This document shows, in pieces, positions 1 through 6,447 of a DNA stretch of 8,629 nt. The DNA comes from CAZTGZ01 sp044339595 (GTDB taxonomy: Bacteria; Bacteroidota; Bacteroidia; NS11-12g; UBA9320). Location of the stretch: NCBI GenBank assembly GCA_044339595.1, contig JBIIVF010000102.1:1-8629 (forward strand). Direction: 5' to 3'. The notes beneath the pieces are model-generated. The model made no database searches. It saw only the letters and a program-made list of their open reading frames with translations, and was not told the origin of the DNA. Each line of letters starts with the position of its first letter. The first letter of the stretch is position 1. Position numbers and translations under genes: made by a program.

Positions 1-444
1 AAAGTATACATGAATCCGGAGCATCCTCATTTCCGAGAAGAGTCCATCGAGCCGCTGCATTTGCTGGAAGACAAGCTTTGGTTACTCAGTGAGGGAAATT
101 GCTTTAGAAATCAGGCCATCAATCTTTGTTCCATGGATGTGAGATACAACAAACACCTTACATTTGACTATGAGAGTGGTTCGCTTGAAACCTTAAAACG
201 CATTGTGGATTTAGAAGGGGGTGCCACAATTTTGCCGGAGTGGGCAAGTGAAATGATGTGTGAAGGCAGCCAACGAAATATACGCGATTTTAAAAATGAT
301 ACTTCCGTGCGGGAAATCAGTTTGGTATATACCCGTAATTTTGCCAAGGCGCGATTGTTAAAAGTACTCGAAGAAATGGTAAGGGCTTCTGTTCCGGCTC
401 ATTTGCTTGAAAAATCAGCTGCTGAGGTAATGGAGGTGATGTAA
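1..444 (+). CDS. oxyR: OxyR-type LysR-family peroxide-responsive regulator, C-terminal part (5' truncated by window edge)
   Basis: The frame is open from base 1, so the first Met at base 10 is internal; the N-terminal helix-turn-helix and part of the effector domain lie outside the window. What remains is the second half of the LysR substrate-binding (regulatory) domain. The stretch EGNCFRNQAINLC (Cys codons at 100-102 and 127-129) has the same nine-residue spacing as Cys199 and Cys208 of E. coli OxyR, in GHCLRDQAMGFC. In that family the two cysteines form a disulphide on contact with H2O2 and switch the tetramer to its activating form. The following SGSLETLKRIVDLEGGATILPEWA matches the OxyR pattern SLETLRNMV...G.TLLP. 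It is a cytoplasmic DNA-binding activator of peroxide defence genes. It converges on sucB and no target gene is visible here. The symbol rests on the cysteine pair; a non-OxyR LysR protein is unlikely. Confidence 0.88.
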   Translation, partial: KVYMNPEHPHFREESIEPLHLLEDKLWLLSEGNCFRNQAINLCSMDVRYNKHLTFDYESGSLETLKRIVDLEGGATILPEWASEMMCEGSQRNIRDFKNDTSVREISLVYTRNFAKARLLKVLEEMVRASVPAHLLEKSAAEVMEVM

Positions 445-605
445 TTGCGCTGAAAATACTTTTTAATCAGTTCTTGATAACCGGGGAAATCGATAGAATG
501 CATGTAGTAAGAAAAGCCCTTTCTTGGTTCATGCATGAAAAGAGGTCTTTCAAAAGCCTTGCTGTTTCCATAATGATGAAGGGAAATATGGAGCCTCGCA
601 ATCAT
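399..605 (-). CDS. Doubtful small hypothetical protein, 68 residues
   Basis: This is an open frame with ATG at 605-603 and TGA at 401-399, between the convergent ends of oxyR and sucB. It overlaps the last 46 bases of oxyR on the opposite strand and starts 33 bases after the sucB stop. A TGA lies in frame five codons upstream of the ATG, so the start cannot move far. The peptide is rich in His, Tyr and Phe (for example LHISLHHYGNSK and KGFSYYMHSIDFPGY) and has no signal peptide or membrane segment. I do not recognise a family. Codon choice is mixed and not obviously non-coding, but both inverted repeats of this gap fall inside it, so the frame may simply be an accident of an intergenic region. 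No ribosome binding site is visible, which is uninformative in this phylum. Confidence 0.25.
   Translation of the reverse strand: MIARLHISLHHYGNSKAFERPLFMHEPRKGFSYYMHSIDFPGYQELIKKYFQRNYITSITSAADFSSK
498..536. repeat. Interrupted inverted repeat (hairpin) between convergent genes
   Basis: The outer arms ATGCATG (498-504) and CATGCAT (530-536) are perfectly complementary. Inner arms AAGAAA (509-514) and TTTCTT (520-525) close a five-base loop, AGCCC. The four-by-four internal loop between them (505-508 against 526-529) can form one A-T and one G-T pair. The structure is symmetric, so it could fold in either transcript. It has no T-run on either side, so it is not a classical intrinsic terminator. 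It could still mark the 3' ends of the convergent oxyR and sucB transcripts. Confidence 0.5.
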
Positions 606-610
606 TGCGA
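596..610. repeat. 15-bp near-perfect palindrome downstream of sucB
   Basis: TCGCAATCATTGCGA consists of two 7-base arms around a single central C. It lies 28 bases past the sucB stop codon and includes the ATG of the doubtful 68-residue ORF. It can fold as a 6-bp stem with a 3-base loop in the sucB transcript, but no T-run follows it. A 3'-end hairpin or a dimeric protein-binding site are both possible; nothing here decides between them. Confidence 0.45.
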
Positions 611-638
611 AACTCGCTCAAATGAAGTCAAAAGGATC

Positions 639-1874
639 TTACAAGCCAAAGAGCAAATCTAAGGGGCTGTTTCCGGTGAGCAATTCATCCGGATGTTCGA
701 GCAAATGTTTCACGGTTACCAGAAATCCAACAGATTCTCTTCCGTCAATGATTCGGTGATCATAACTCAATGCCACATACATGATGGGTCTGATGGCTAC
801 CGAGCCGTTTTCGGCAACCGGTCTTTCCACAATGTTGTGCATACCCAAAATGGCGCTTTGCGGAGGATTGATAATGGGTGTAGAAAGCATGCTGCCAAAT
901 ACGCCCCCATTGGTGATGGTAAAGGTTCCACCTTCCATTTCATCTACCCCAATTTTTCCATCGCGAACTTTTCCGGCTAAACGGATGATTTCACTTTCAA
1001 TTTCATTCATGGTCAGACAGTCGGCATTTCTGATTACCGGTACCATGAGTCCTTTTGGACCGCTTACTGCAATAGAGATATCGGCATAATCATGGTAAAC
1101 AACCTCATTTCCATCGATGTAAGCATTCACGGCAGGATATCGTTTTAGGGCGAGCACACAAGCGCGGGTAAAAAATGACATGAAGCCTAATCCTACACCA
1201 TGTTTTTCTTTGAATTTATCCTTATATCTGGCCCGGATATCAAAAATAGGCTGCATGTTTACCTCATTAAAGGTGGTGAGCATGGCCGTTTCATTTTTAG
1301 CTGCCACGAGCCTTCGGGCAACCGTTTTGCGGAGATTGCTCATTTTTTCACGGCGCTCTTGGCGTTGACTTTCGGTACCATATTGTTCCGTGAGCAGTTT
1401 TCCTAGATCAGCCTGCACAGCATCCTGTTTGGTAATTCTTCCACCGGGTCCGGTTCCTTGCACTGATTGGGGTTCAATTCCTTTTTCATTCAGGATTTTT
1501 GCAGCCGCCGGAGAAGGATGTCCTTTGGCGTAGCTTTCCACTTTTTCGTGCGCTGGTGCGCTCACTGGAGTGGATATTTTTTCAGAAGTAGCGGCAGGGA
1601 CTGCAGGTTTGGTTTCTGCCATCATTTCCGGTGCTTTTGCATCGGTATCGATCGATGCCACAATGGCCCCTATTTCAACGTCAGTGCCTTCTGAAGTGAT
1701 AATTTTTAATATACCGGCAGCCACGGCATTCAGCTCAACCGTCGCTTTATCTGATTCAAGTTCCGCAACAGGTTCATCCATTTTAACATAATCGCCATCT
1801 TTTTTTAGCCATTGGCTGATGGTAACTTGGGTGACTGATTCACCCACGGAAGGGATTTTAAGTTCTACAAGCAT
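639..1874 (-). CDS. sucB: Dihydrolipoyllysine-residue succinyltransferase, E2 of 2-oxoglutarate dehydrogenase
   Basis: The 411-residue protein is the usual length for this family. It transfers the succinyl group from the lipoyl arm to CoA in the cytoplasmic 2-oxoglutarate dehydrogenase complex of the TCA cycle. Residues 1-77 form a lipoyl domain with the lipoylated lysine in ESDKAT (Lys43). An Ala/Pro/Glu-rich linker (about 79-117) follows, then the E1/E3-binding domain (about 119-153, HPSPAAAKILNEKGI and GTGPGGRITKQDA). The catalytic acyltransferase domain runs from about 175 to the end, with SYDHRIIDGRE carrying His373 and Asp377. The segment ESVGFLVTVKHLLEHP is typical of the succinyl and not the acetyl E2 enzymes. 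The start MLVELKIPSVGESV is the canonical N-terminus, 12-20 bases from a candidate promoter. E1 (sucA) and E3 (lpd) are not adjacent, so the gene appears monocistronic, ending convergently with oxyR. Confidence 0.95.
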   Translation of the reverse strand: MLVELKIPSVGESVTQVTISQWLKKDGDYVKMDEPVAELESDKATVELNAVAAGILKIITSEGTDVEIGAIVASIDTDAKAPEMMAETKPAVPAATSEKISTPVSAPAHEKVESYAKGHPSPAAAKILNEKGIEPQSVQGTGPGGRITKQDAVQADLGKLLTEQYGTESQRQERREKMSNLRKTVARRLVAAKNETAMLTTFNEVNMQPIFDIRARYKDKFKEKHGVGLGFMSFFTRACVLALKRYPAVNAYIDGNEVVYHDYADISIAVSGPKGLMVPVIRNADCLTMNEIESEIIRLAGKVRDGKIGVDEMEGGTFTITNGGVFGSMLSTPIINPPQSAILGMHNIVERPVAENGSVAIRPIMYVALSYDHRIIDGRESVGFLVTVKHLLEHPDELLTGNSPLDLLFGL

Positions 1875-1893
1875 CTCTGCAAATTTATGAGTG

Positions 1894-1901
1894 CAAAGGT
1901 A
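1894..1901 (-). promoter_or_regulatory. Candidate Bacteroidota-type -7 element for sucB (TACCTTTG)
   Basis: Read on the minus strand, TACCTTTG fits the Bacteroidota sigma-ABfr -7 consensus TAnnTTTG exactly. It lies 19 bases upstream of the sucB ATG, which implies a very short leader of about 10-14 bases. No good TTG -33 element is seen at the expected 19-21-base spacing, so this rests on one half of the promoter. It lies downstream of the terminator of the preceding gene, consistent with sucB being transcribed on its own. Confidence 0.5.
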
Positions 1902-1974
1902 CTAAAGTTCAACATAGAAATGATACAGTGACTGAATTGAATCACGGCAATGATGAATCGGGGTTATGCCAAAC

Positions 1975-2001
1975 AAAAAAAGGGCCTCTTGTGAGAGGCC
2001 C
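1975..2001 (-). terminator. Intrinsic terminator of the 1422-residue surface protein gene
   Basis: A perfect 8-bp stem, GGGCCTCT (1982-1989) with AGAGGCCC (1994-2001), closes a four-base loop, TGTG. On the minus strand the stem is followed at once by seven T residues (A-run 1975-1981 on the plus strand), the classical form. It begins 23 bases after the stop codon of the gene ending at 2025. TTTT at 2003-2006 gives a shorter T-run on the plus strand as well, but no plus-strand gene is visible there. It separates the surface protein gene from sucB. Confidence 0.92.
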
Positions 2002-2007
2002 CTTTTG

Positions 2008-2031
2008 ATTAAGGTAAGGAAAAATTATTTG
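2008..2031 (+). repeat. Copy 1 of a 24-bp imperfect direct repeat flanking the 1422-residue gene
   Basis: ATTAAGGTAAGGA (2008-2020), then AAAA, then TTATTTG (2025-2031). The same order and spacing occurs at 6304-6327, where the four middle bases are TTTT; 20 of 24 positions are identical. This copy spans the stop codon (2025-2027 on the minus strand) and the first bases of the 3' untranslated region, just before the terminator. On the sense strand it contains CCTTA twice in tandem. Confidence 0.8.
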
Positions 2032-5000
2032 GTCAATACGAAACGTTGGCTGCTCACAGCACCGTTTTCGTTCAATCGGATGATGTAAACACCTTCTGAA
2101 AGACCATCGAGATTCAATTCTACTTTATTTCCTGTGAAGGCAGATACGTTGTAAACTACTTCACCAAGCAAGTTGTACACTTCAACCGTGCCATTGTTCA
2201 CGGCTTGGTCAAAGGAAACAAATACTTGTCCTTTAGAAGGATTTGGATACACATTCAAACCATTGGCGCTGATGTCTTCAACACTTACCAAGTTGATGGT
2301 TACCGTTTCACACTTTTCGCTCAAACAACCTGCGTTGTTAATGATACCTAAACAAGCTTGGAAGGTTCCTTTGTCGATGTTATAGTATTCATGGCTTGGA
2401 TTGATGCTTTGTGCACTACCTCCGTCACCAAATCTCCAGTTGTAGGTATTGGATGGATCGGTGGTGGTTTGACTGAATTTTACGGTTCTACCGGAAGTTT
2501 GAGCGGTAAAGGCAGCATTTGCTTTTGCATTTACGTTCACAGGTAAAGTTACTGAGTCAGAACATCCGTTCAATACATTGGCAACGAGGGTTACAAGGAA
2601 AGTCTTAGAAGATCCTGTTGCCGCATAGGCGTGCTTAGGAGAAGTTTTGGTCGACTTTTCTCCATCACCCAATCTCCACTCATACTGAAGGTCTCCGGCA
2701 GCAACAAATGATTTGTTGGTGAAAGAAACTTCATCTCCTTCGCATACATCATTGGCGATGAAATTCGCTTTTGCTTGCAATTTCACAGGGAAAGACTTGG
2801 TGATCATGTCGCTGCAACCATTGGCTGAACGGATGATCAAAGTAATATCTTTCATACCAACATTGCTGAACATATATTTTGGATTTTCAGTGCTTGCAGT
2901 TCCTTCACCGTTAAAATTCCATTCGAAAATTGAATTTACACCGGCTGGTTTGGTTCCGGACATATTGAACTGTGTTTCAGTTAGGTTACAAGGATCTGAG
3001 TGTTTGAAATCTGCTTTTGGAGATTCGGCAAGGGTAAAGAGAACGGTAGCCGAATCTTTACAGCCGAATTCAGAAGTAGTCACCAGTTTTACTGATTTAG
3101 CACCAGCACCTTGGAATACGTGAACAGGATCACTCAAGTTAGAAATGTCACCATCACCAAAGTACCAAGTGTTTCCGGTGTTACCGATAGAGATGGTTGA
3201 TTTGTTGGTGAAACTAATTTCCTCAAGGTTACAATTTCCGGTCTTAGTGAAAGAAGCCTTTGGTTTTGCAAATTGGTTGGCGTTTTTAGTGATGGTGCTG
3301 GCACAACCATTAGAAACAGCCGTAAGGGTTACTTTGTATCCACCCGCTTTTGCATAGGTATATTTTGGGTTTTTGGTAGTAACAGGATCTCCTGAACCTG
3401 CTCCACCAAAGTTCCATGTATAGTTGATGGTTCCAACTACTCCTGCAGGCAATGAGGTCGTATTGGCAAAATTAATAGCCAATCCTTCGCAAGCGTTCAA
3501 CACTTTGAAATCGATGGTTGGAACCGGAGTCACGGCCACCTGAAGTGTTTTCTTGAATTCAAATTTTGGATATGCAGCCAAACGAATGGTTAGATCTGTG
3601 TTGTAGGTGCCATAGGTTCCATATTTATACACTGGATCAGAAACGTCTGTAGCATCTTCATTGCTCTTAGGATCATTGAACTGCCAATCGTAAAGCAAAT
3701 TTCCTTTAGCAATGGTAGTGAGGTTTCTAAATTCGATTACTTCACCGTCACAAGCAGGTTTGAAGGTAAAATCAACGGTTGGAACGTGTGGTATATAAAC
3801 CCAACGACCGAATACTGAATCACATTTGGTTGAAGTATTGGTTACGCGGGCACCAATAAATACAAACGAATCCATCAAAGAAGTAGAAGGAGTAAATTCA
3901 ATAGTTCCATTGTTTGAACCGCTAGGTCCATTCAAAACTGCACCGCTGGTAATGGTCATTCCACCGCTGGTTTTAAATTCTCCGGTCATAGTCCAAGCCG
4001 AACCATAAGTAGAATTTGGGTTATTGGTAGGATTGTTGATATCATAAGTGATTTTCAAAGCAGGGATAGTCACATCAGGATTAGAAGTTGATCCACCTGA
4101 TCCTCCTTGACGGAAGTAACCAGGGAATGATGAGCTTTCTGCCAATGATCCACCATAAGGAGATGGAGTAACAGTCAGTGTTTTAGTGATCAAGTTATTG
4201 CCTGTATTGTCATCCGTTCCATCAAGGAATACGTCCAAAGTGCTGGTTCCGGGGAAATTGAATTCCGCAGGAGTTTTAAAGGTGAAGTCACCTGTTTTTC
4301 CGGGAGCAATTTTAATGGTTGATACTTCACTCACCTTTCTTACTCCATTGATGGTAAATGCAATGGGTACATTTTGAATGTCTACGGTATTGTTGTTCTT
4401 TAAAGTTACCGTGATGTTTTCTTTATAACCACCGCAAACGGTTGTATTGGCTAATGTTACATTGGCCACTTCAACATCAATGTAATATTCAAGAGCCCCA
4501 ACATCGGGAGCAGTTGAGTTTCTGGTCACATTGGCATTGTCAATTTTGATTTGAGTGATAGGTGTTCCTTTGTTTACAAAATTGAATGAAGACGGTTTGT
4601 AATCACCGGCAGTAAGGTTGGTAAACAATGGGTTAATAGACATCGCCTTTTGATCACCCATCGTAGTTTTAAACGCGGCCAAATCAGCAACCACAGAGCC
4701 ATTCTTCGCACCGGAGTTGAAGGTTGAACCTAAGTTAGCGTGGAATATATTGTTATTGCTATAAGGTCCGGTTGAGTAGTAATCGTATATTCCGTAGTTT
4801 GTACCACCATTGTCAAGATCAACTACGTTGTTGTTGTACATCAAACCATCCACATAATATAAATAAAGCAAGTATTTATTACCTACTGAAGTGTTGGCAT
4901 TGAATGGCCTGGCGATTACCGTATTATAAGATACATCGGTAAGCTGATTGTTGTAGTAGCAATAAGCCATGATGCCGTACATATAGTAGTCGCACTGAAA

Positions 5001-6293
5001 GTCAACGATGTTGTTGCTGATCGAGTTTCTTCCTGTCATGCTGCTATTGTAATACATATAGCTATAAATTCCGTACCCTGCATACGCTTTAATTCGAATG
5101 GTATTGCGATCAACATTGGCTTGTTTAAATGATGTTAAATAATACGCCGCAAAGTCGTAAATCCCATAATAATAGGCATTTGCACCGGTGGAAGATTTTT
5201 CGAGTTGGATATAATTATCGTTACACTCATACGTTCCGGAAATGGTTGAAAAATAAGCATAGTTATAAATTCCGAAGGTGGAAGTAGGCTGATTGGTCAG
5301 GATTACTCTGTTCTTGTTTACCTTCATGTTTCCGCTGCCTGTTCCGTAATAGGCATAATGATAGATACCATATTGGGTAGTGGTTCCGAAGAAATCATGC
5401 AGGTAGTTATTTTCAATGGTGTAGTCGCCTCCTTTGAAGTAGCAATAATTGTACATACCGTATTTAACAGCACTAGAGCTTGCGCGGTTATAAATTTCAT
5501 TTCCGGTGATGGTTTGCTGGAAAGCATAGTAAGTCCAGATACCGTAATAGTACCAGTCCATCAGGGTGTTGTCAGTGAAATAATTCTTTCTTACGGTGGT
5601 TCCTGAACTCTCGTCCATCACCACAATACCTGAATACGGACCTCCACCGGCACGCGCACTCATGGTTGTTTTGTGCAGTCTGTTTTCAGTACCTGCATTC
5701 GCATAGGTTTGAGTGGAAGAAGTACCGTTGGTAATTCCATAATAAAAATAGATATTAGAAGTACTGGAGAAATTAGGCATTTGCAATCTGCAATTTGAAA
5801 CTGTGTTGTAGTTGGCCTGATTCATCAAATGCACGCAACGGCCGATGGAAGAGCTCAACGCTACAATGGTCAGATTGTCGATGGTCATGTAGTCTGTACC
5901 ATTCAATTGCAAAGTGTACGATGTTGCTGAACTGGTTGCGGTAAATTGCAGTACTTCTGCATTTCCATTAATCGTAATGGTGTTGGTTGATGACACACCG
6001 CTAATGGCGCCAAAACTCACTTGTTCAGTGTAAGGCCCTGAACCGGAAACCACGTTCACGGTTACTTTTCCTGAAACCGCAGGACCATTGACCGTGCCGC
6101 CGTCTGCACGGGTTCCGCTTAGCAAGTCACTCGCTAAGGATTCAAAGGTTTTGTAATTGGTAGAAGACGCTGCACTTTTGCCATCGATGGTATAAGTACC
6201 ACTCAATGCTGCAAAAGCACCGCTCGAGAAGAGTCCGAAAGCCACGAGAAAGCCGAATTTTCGGGCAAGAGAATTCCTGTAGAAAAGGTTCAT
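2025..6293 (-). CDS. Large T9SS-secreted multidomain protein: Tyr-rich beta-helix, CARDB-like, six PKD domains, sorting domain
   Basis: The 1422-residue product is probably surface-attached or secreted. Residues 1-28 are a Sec signal peptide (basic Arg11-Lys12, a hydrophobic stretch, cleavage likely after AFA). About 29-605 is a right-handed parallel beta-helix with Asn-rich turns and about eleven roughly 30-residue Tyr-rich repeats (180-510), ending in RNSTAPDVGALEY, a usual close of such helices. About 606-710 resembles CARDB; 711-836 is a module I cannot name; 837-1336 holds six PKD domains (W870, W960, W1043, W1125, W1206, W1286); about 1345-1422 is a type A T9SS sorting domain with YPNP (1349-1352), GVYIIRL and the basic end RFVLTK, normally removed after outer-membrane passage. 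No enzyme active site is evident; adhesion or matrix binding is inferred from the PKD and beta-helix architecture. The ATG follows an A-rich leader. An upstream paralogue ends 204 bases away. Confidence 0.93.
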   Translation of the reverse strand: MNLFYRNSLARKFGFLVAFGLFSSGAFAALSGTYTIDGKSAASSTNYKTFESLASDLLSGTRADGGTVNGPAVSGKVTVNVVSGSGPYTEQVSFGAISGVSSTNTITINGNAEVLQFTATSSATSYTLQLNGTDYMTIDNLTIVALSSSIGRCVHLMNQANYNTVSNCRLQMPNFSSTSNIYFYYGITNGTSSTQTYANAGTENRLHKTTMSARAGGGPYSGIVVMDESSGTTVRKNYFTDNTLMDWYYYGIWTYYAFQQTITGNEIYNRASSSAVKYGMYNYCYFKGGDYTIENNYLHDFFGTTTQYGIYHYAYYGTGSGNMKVNKNRVILTNQPTSTFGIYNYAYFSTISGTYECNDNYIQLEKSSTGANAYYYGIYDFAAYYLTSFKQANVDRNTIRIKAYAGYGIYSYMYYNSSMTGRNSISNNIVDFQCDYYMYGIMAYCYYNNQLTDVSYNTVIARPFNANTSVGNKYLLYLYYVDGLMYNNNVVDLDNGGTNYGIYDYYSTGPYSNNNIFHANLGSTFNSGAKNGSVVADLAAFKTTMGDQKAMSINPLFTNLTAGDYKPSSFNFVNKGTPITQIKIDNANVTRNSTAPDVGALEYYIDVEVANVTLANTTVCGGYKENITVTLKNNNTVDIQNVPIAFTINGVRKVSEVSTIKIAPGKTGDFTFKTPAEFNFPGTSTLDVFLDGTDDNTGNNLITKTLTVTPSPYGGSLAESSSFPGYFRQGGSGGSTSNPDVTIPALKITYDINNPTNNPNSTYGSAWTMTGEFKTSGGMTITSGAVLNGPSGSNNGTIEFTPSTSLMDSFVFIGARVTNTSTKCDSVFGRWVYIPHVPTVDFTFKPACDGEVIEFRNLTTIAKGNLLYDWQFNDPKSNEDATDVSDPVYKYGTYGTYNTDLTIRLAAYPKFEFKKTLQVAVTPVPTIDFKVLNACEGLAINFANTTSLPAGVVGTINYTWNFGGAGSGDPVTTKNPKYTYAKAGGYKVTLTAVSNGCASTITKNANQFAKPKASFTKTGNCNLEEISFTNKSTISIGNTGNTWYFGDGDISNLSDPVHVFQGAGAKSVKLVTTSEFGCKDSATVLFTLAESPKADFKHSDPCNLTETQFNMSGTKPAGVNSIFEWNFNGEGTASTENPKYMFSNVGMKDITLIIRSANGCSDMITKSFPVKLQAKANFIANDVCEGDEVSFTNKSFVAAGDLQYEWRLGDGEKSTKTSPKHAYAATGSSKTFLVTLVANVLNGCSDSVTLPVNVNAKANAAFTAQTSGRTVKFSQTTTDPSNTYNWRFGDGGSAQSINPSHEYYNIDKGTFQACLGIINNAGCLSEKCETVTINLVSVEDISANGLNVYPNPSKGQVFVSFDQAVNNGTVEVYNLLGEVVYNVSAFTGNKVELNLDGLSEGVYIIRLNENGAVSSQRFVLTK
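2286..3785 (-). repeat. Array of six PKD domains in the 1422-residue protein
   Basis: Six immunoglobulin-like PKD units of about 80-88 residues cover residues 837-1336, recognised by the W-x-F-G/N-D/G core and the following NPxxxY turn. Units 1-5 have a Cys near their start (ACDGE, ACEGL, NCNLE, PCNLT, VCEGD). Units 2-6 have a GC near their end (NGCAST, FGCKDS, NGCSDM, NGCSDS, AGCLSE). Unit 1 has AAYPKFEF where that GC would be, and unit 6 lacks the first Cys. Unit 4 has FNGEG in place of FGDG. The units are divergent from each other. Confidence 0.88.
4764..5756 (-). repeat. Tyr-rich beta-helix repeats (consensus [YF]G[IM]YxYxYY, period about 30 residues)
   Basis: The motif Gly sits at residues 186, 222, 251, 279, 309, 341, 377, 408, 440 and 501, with a variant KYLLYLYY near 475. 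Spacings are 26-36 residues. Best copies are YGMYNYCYF, YGIYHYAYY, FGIYNYAYF, YGIYDFAAYY, YGIYSYMYY, YGIMAYCYY and YGIYDYYS. Each is followed by an Asn-containing strand (IENNYLHDF, VNKNRVIL, VDRNTIRI, ISNNIVDF, MYNNNVVDL), as in the asparagine ladders of parallel beta-helices. One repeat would therefore be one helical coil. Confidence 0.8.
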
Positions 6294-6303
6294 ACTTTTT
6301 TAT

Positions 6304-6327
6304 ATTAAGGTAAGGATTTTTTATTTG
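6304..6327 (+). repeat. Copy 2 of the 24-bp imperfect direct repeat, in the leader of the 1422-residue gene
   Basis: ATTAAGGTAAGGA (6304-6316), TTTT, TTATTTG (6321-6327), matching 2008-2031 at 20 of 24 positions in the same orientation. It begins 11 bases upstream of the ATG on the minus strand, so it lies in the probable 5' untranslated region, between the candidate promoter and the start codon. Confidence 0.8.
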
Positions 6328-6354
6328 CCCTGCACTACATGTTCAAAGCAAAGT

Positions 6355-6362
6355 CAAACATA
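6355..6362 (-). promoter_or_regulatory. Candidate -7 promoter element of the 1422-residue gene (TATGTTTG)
   Basis: On the minus strand TATGTTTG matches the Bacteroidota consensus TAnnTTTG. A TTTC lies 19 bases further upstream where the -33 TTTG element would be expected, a three-of-four match. Transcription would start near 6348 and give a leader of about 55 bases containing the 24-bp repeat. This suggests the gene can be transcribed independently of its upstream paralogue. Confidence 0.45.
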
Positions 6363-6400
6363 GAGGTCCAATTGTCAAAATGAAACACCTTTTTTTGTAA

Positions 6401-6426
6401 TAACCTCAAATATGACATTGGGGTTA
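6401..6426. repeat. Imperfect hairpin in the gap between the paralogues
   Basis: TAACCTCAA (6401-6409) pairs with TTGGGGTTA (6418-6426) around the eight-base loop ATATGACA. The single non-Watson-Crick position is a G-U in plus-strand RNA but an A-C mismatch in the minus-strand transcript. No T-run follows on either strand. Its role is unknown; it could be a weak 3'-end structure of the upstream gene or chance in an AT-rich gap. Confidence 0.35.
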
Positions 6427-6447
6427 CTTGCTTAATTAAAGTATAGG

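Noticed and set aside
474..662. Plus-strand 62-residue open frame in the convergent gap
   Set aside because: It runs into the 3' end of sucB on the opposite strand, overlaps the minus-strand frame and has no recognisable motif; it is most likely chance.
1180..1791. Several plus-strand frames opposite sucB
   Set aside because: The sucB reading frame has complete lipoyl, E1/E3-binding and catalytic domains, so these antisense frames are shadows.
2025..2031. Frameshift or broken end of the 1422-residue gene because a repeat overlaps its stop codon
   Set aside because: The sorting domain is complete through RFVLTK and a terminator follows at normal distance, so the end is intact.
2713..3123. 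Plus-strand 136-residue frame opposite the PKD array
   Set aside because: It is antisense to an unambiguous PKD-coding region, and its length follows from the regular codon composition of that region.
4764..5756. Possible DNA-level tandem repeats or phase-variable tract in the Tyr-rich region
   Set aside because: The repetition is at the protein level with varied codons; there is no simple-sequence tract or exact DNA tandem unit that could slip.
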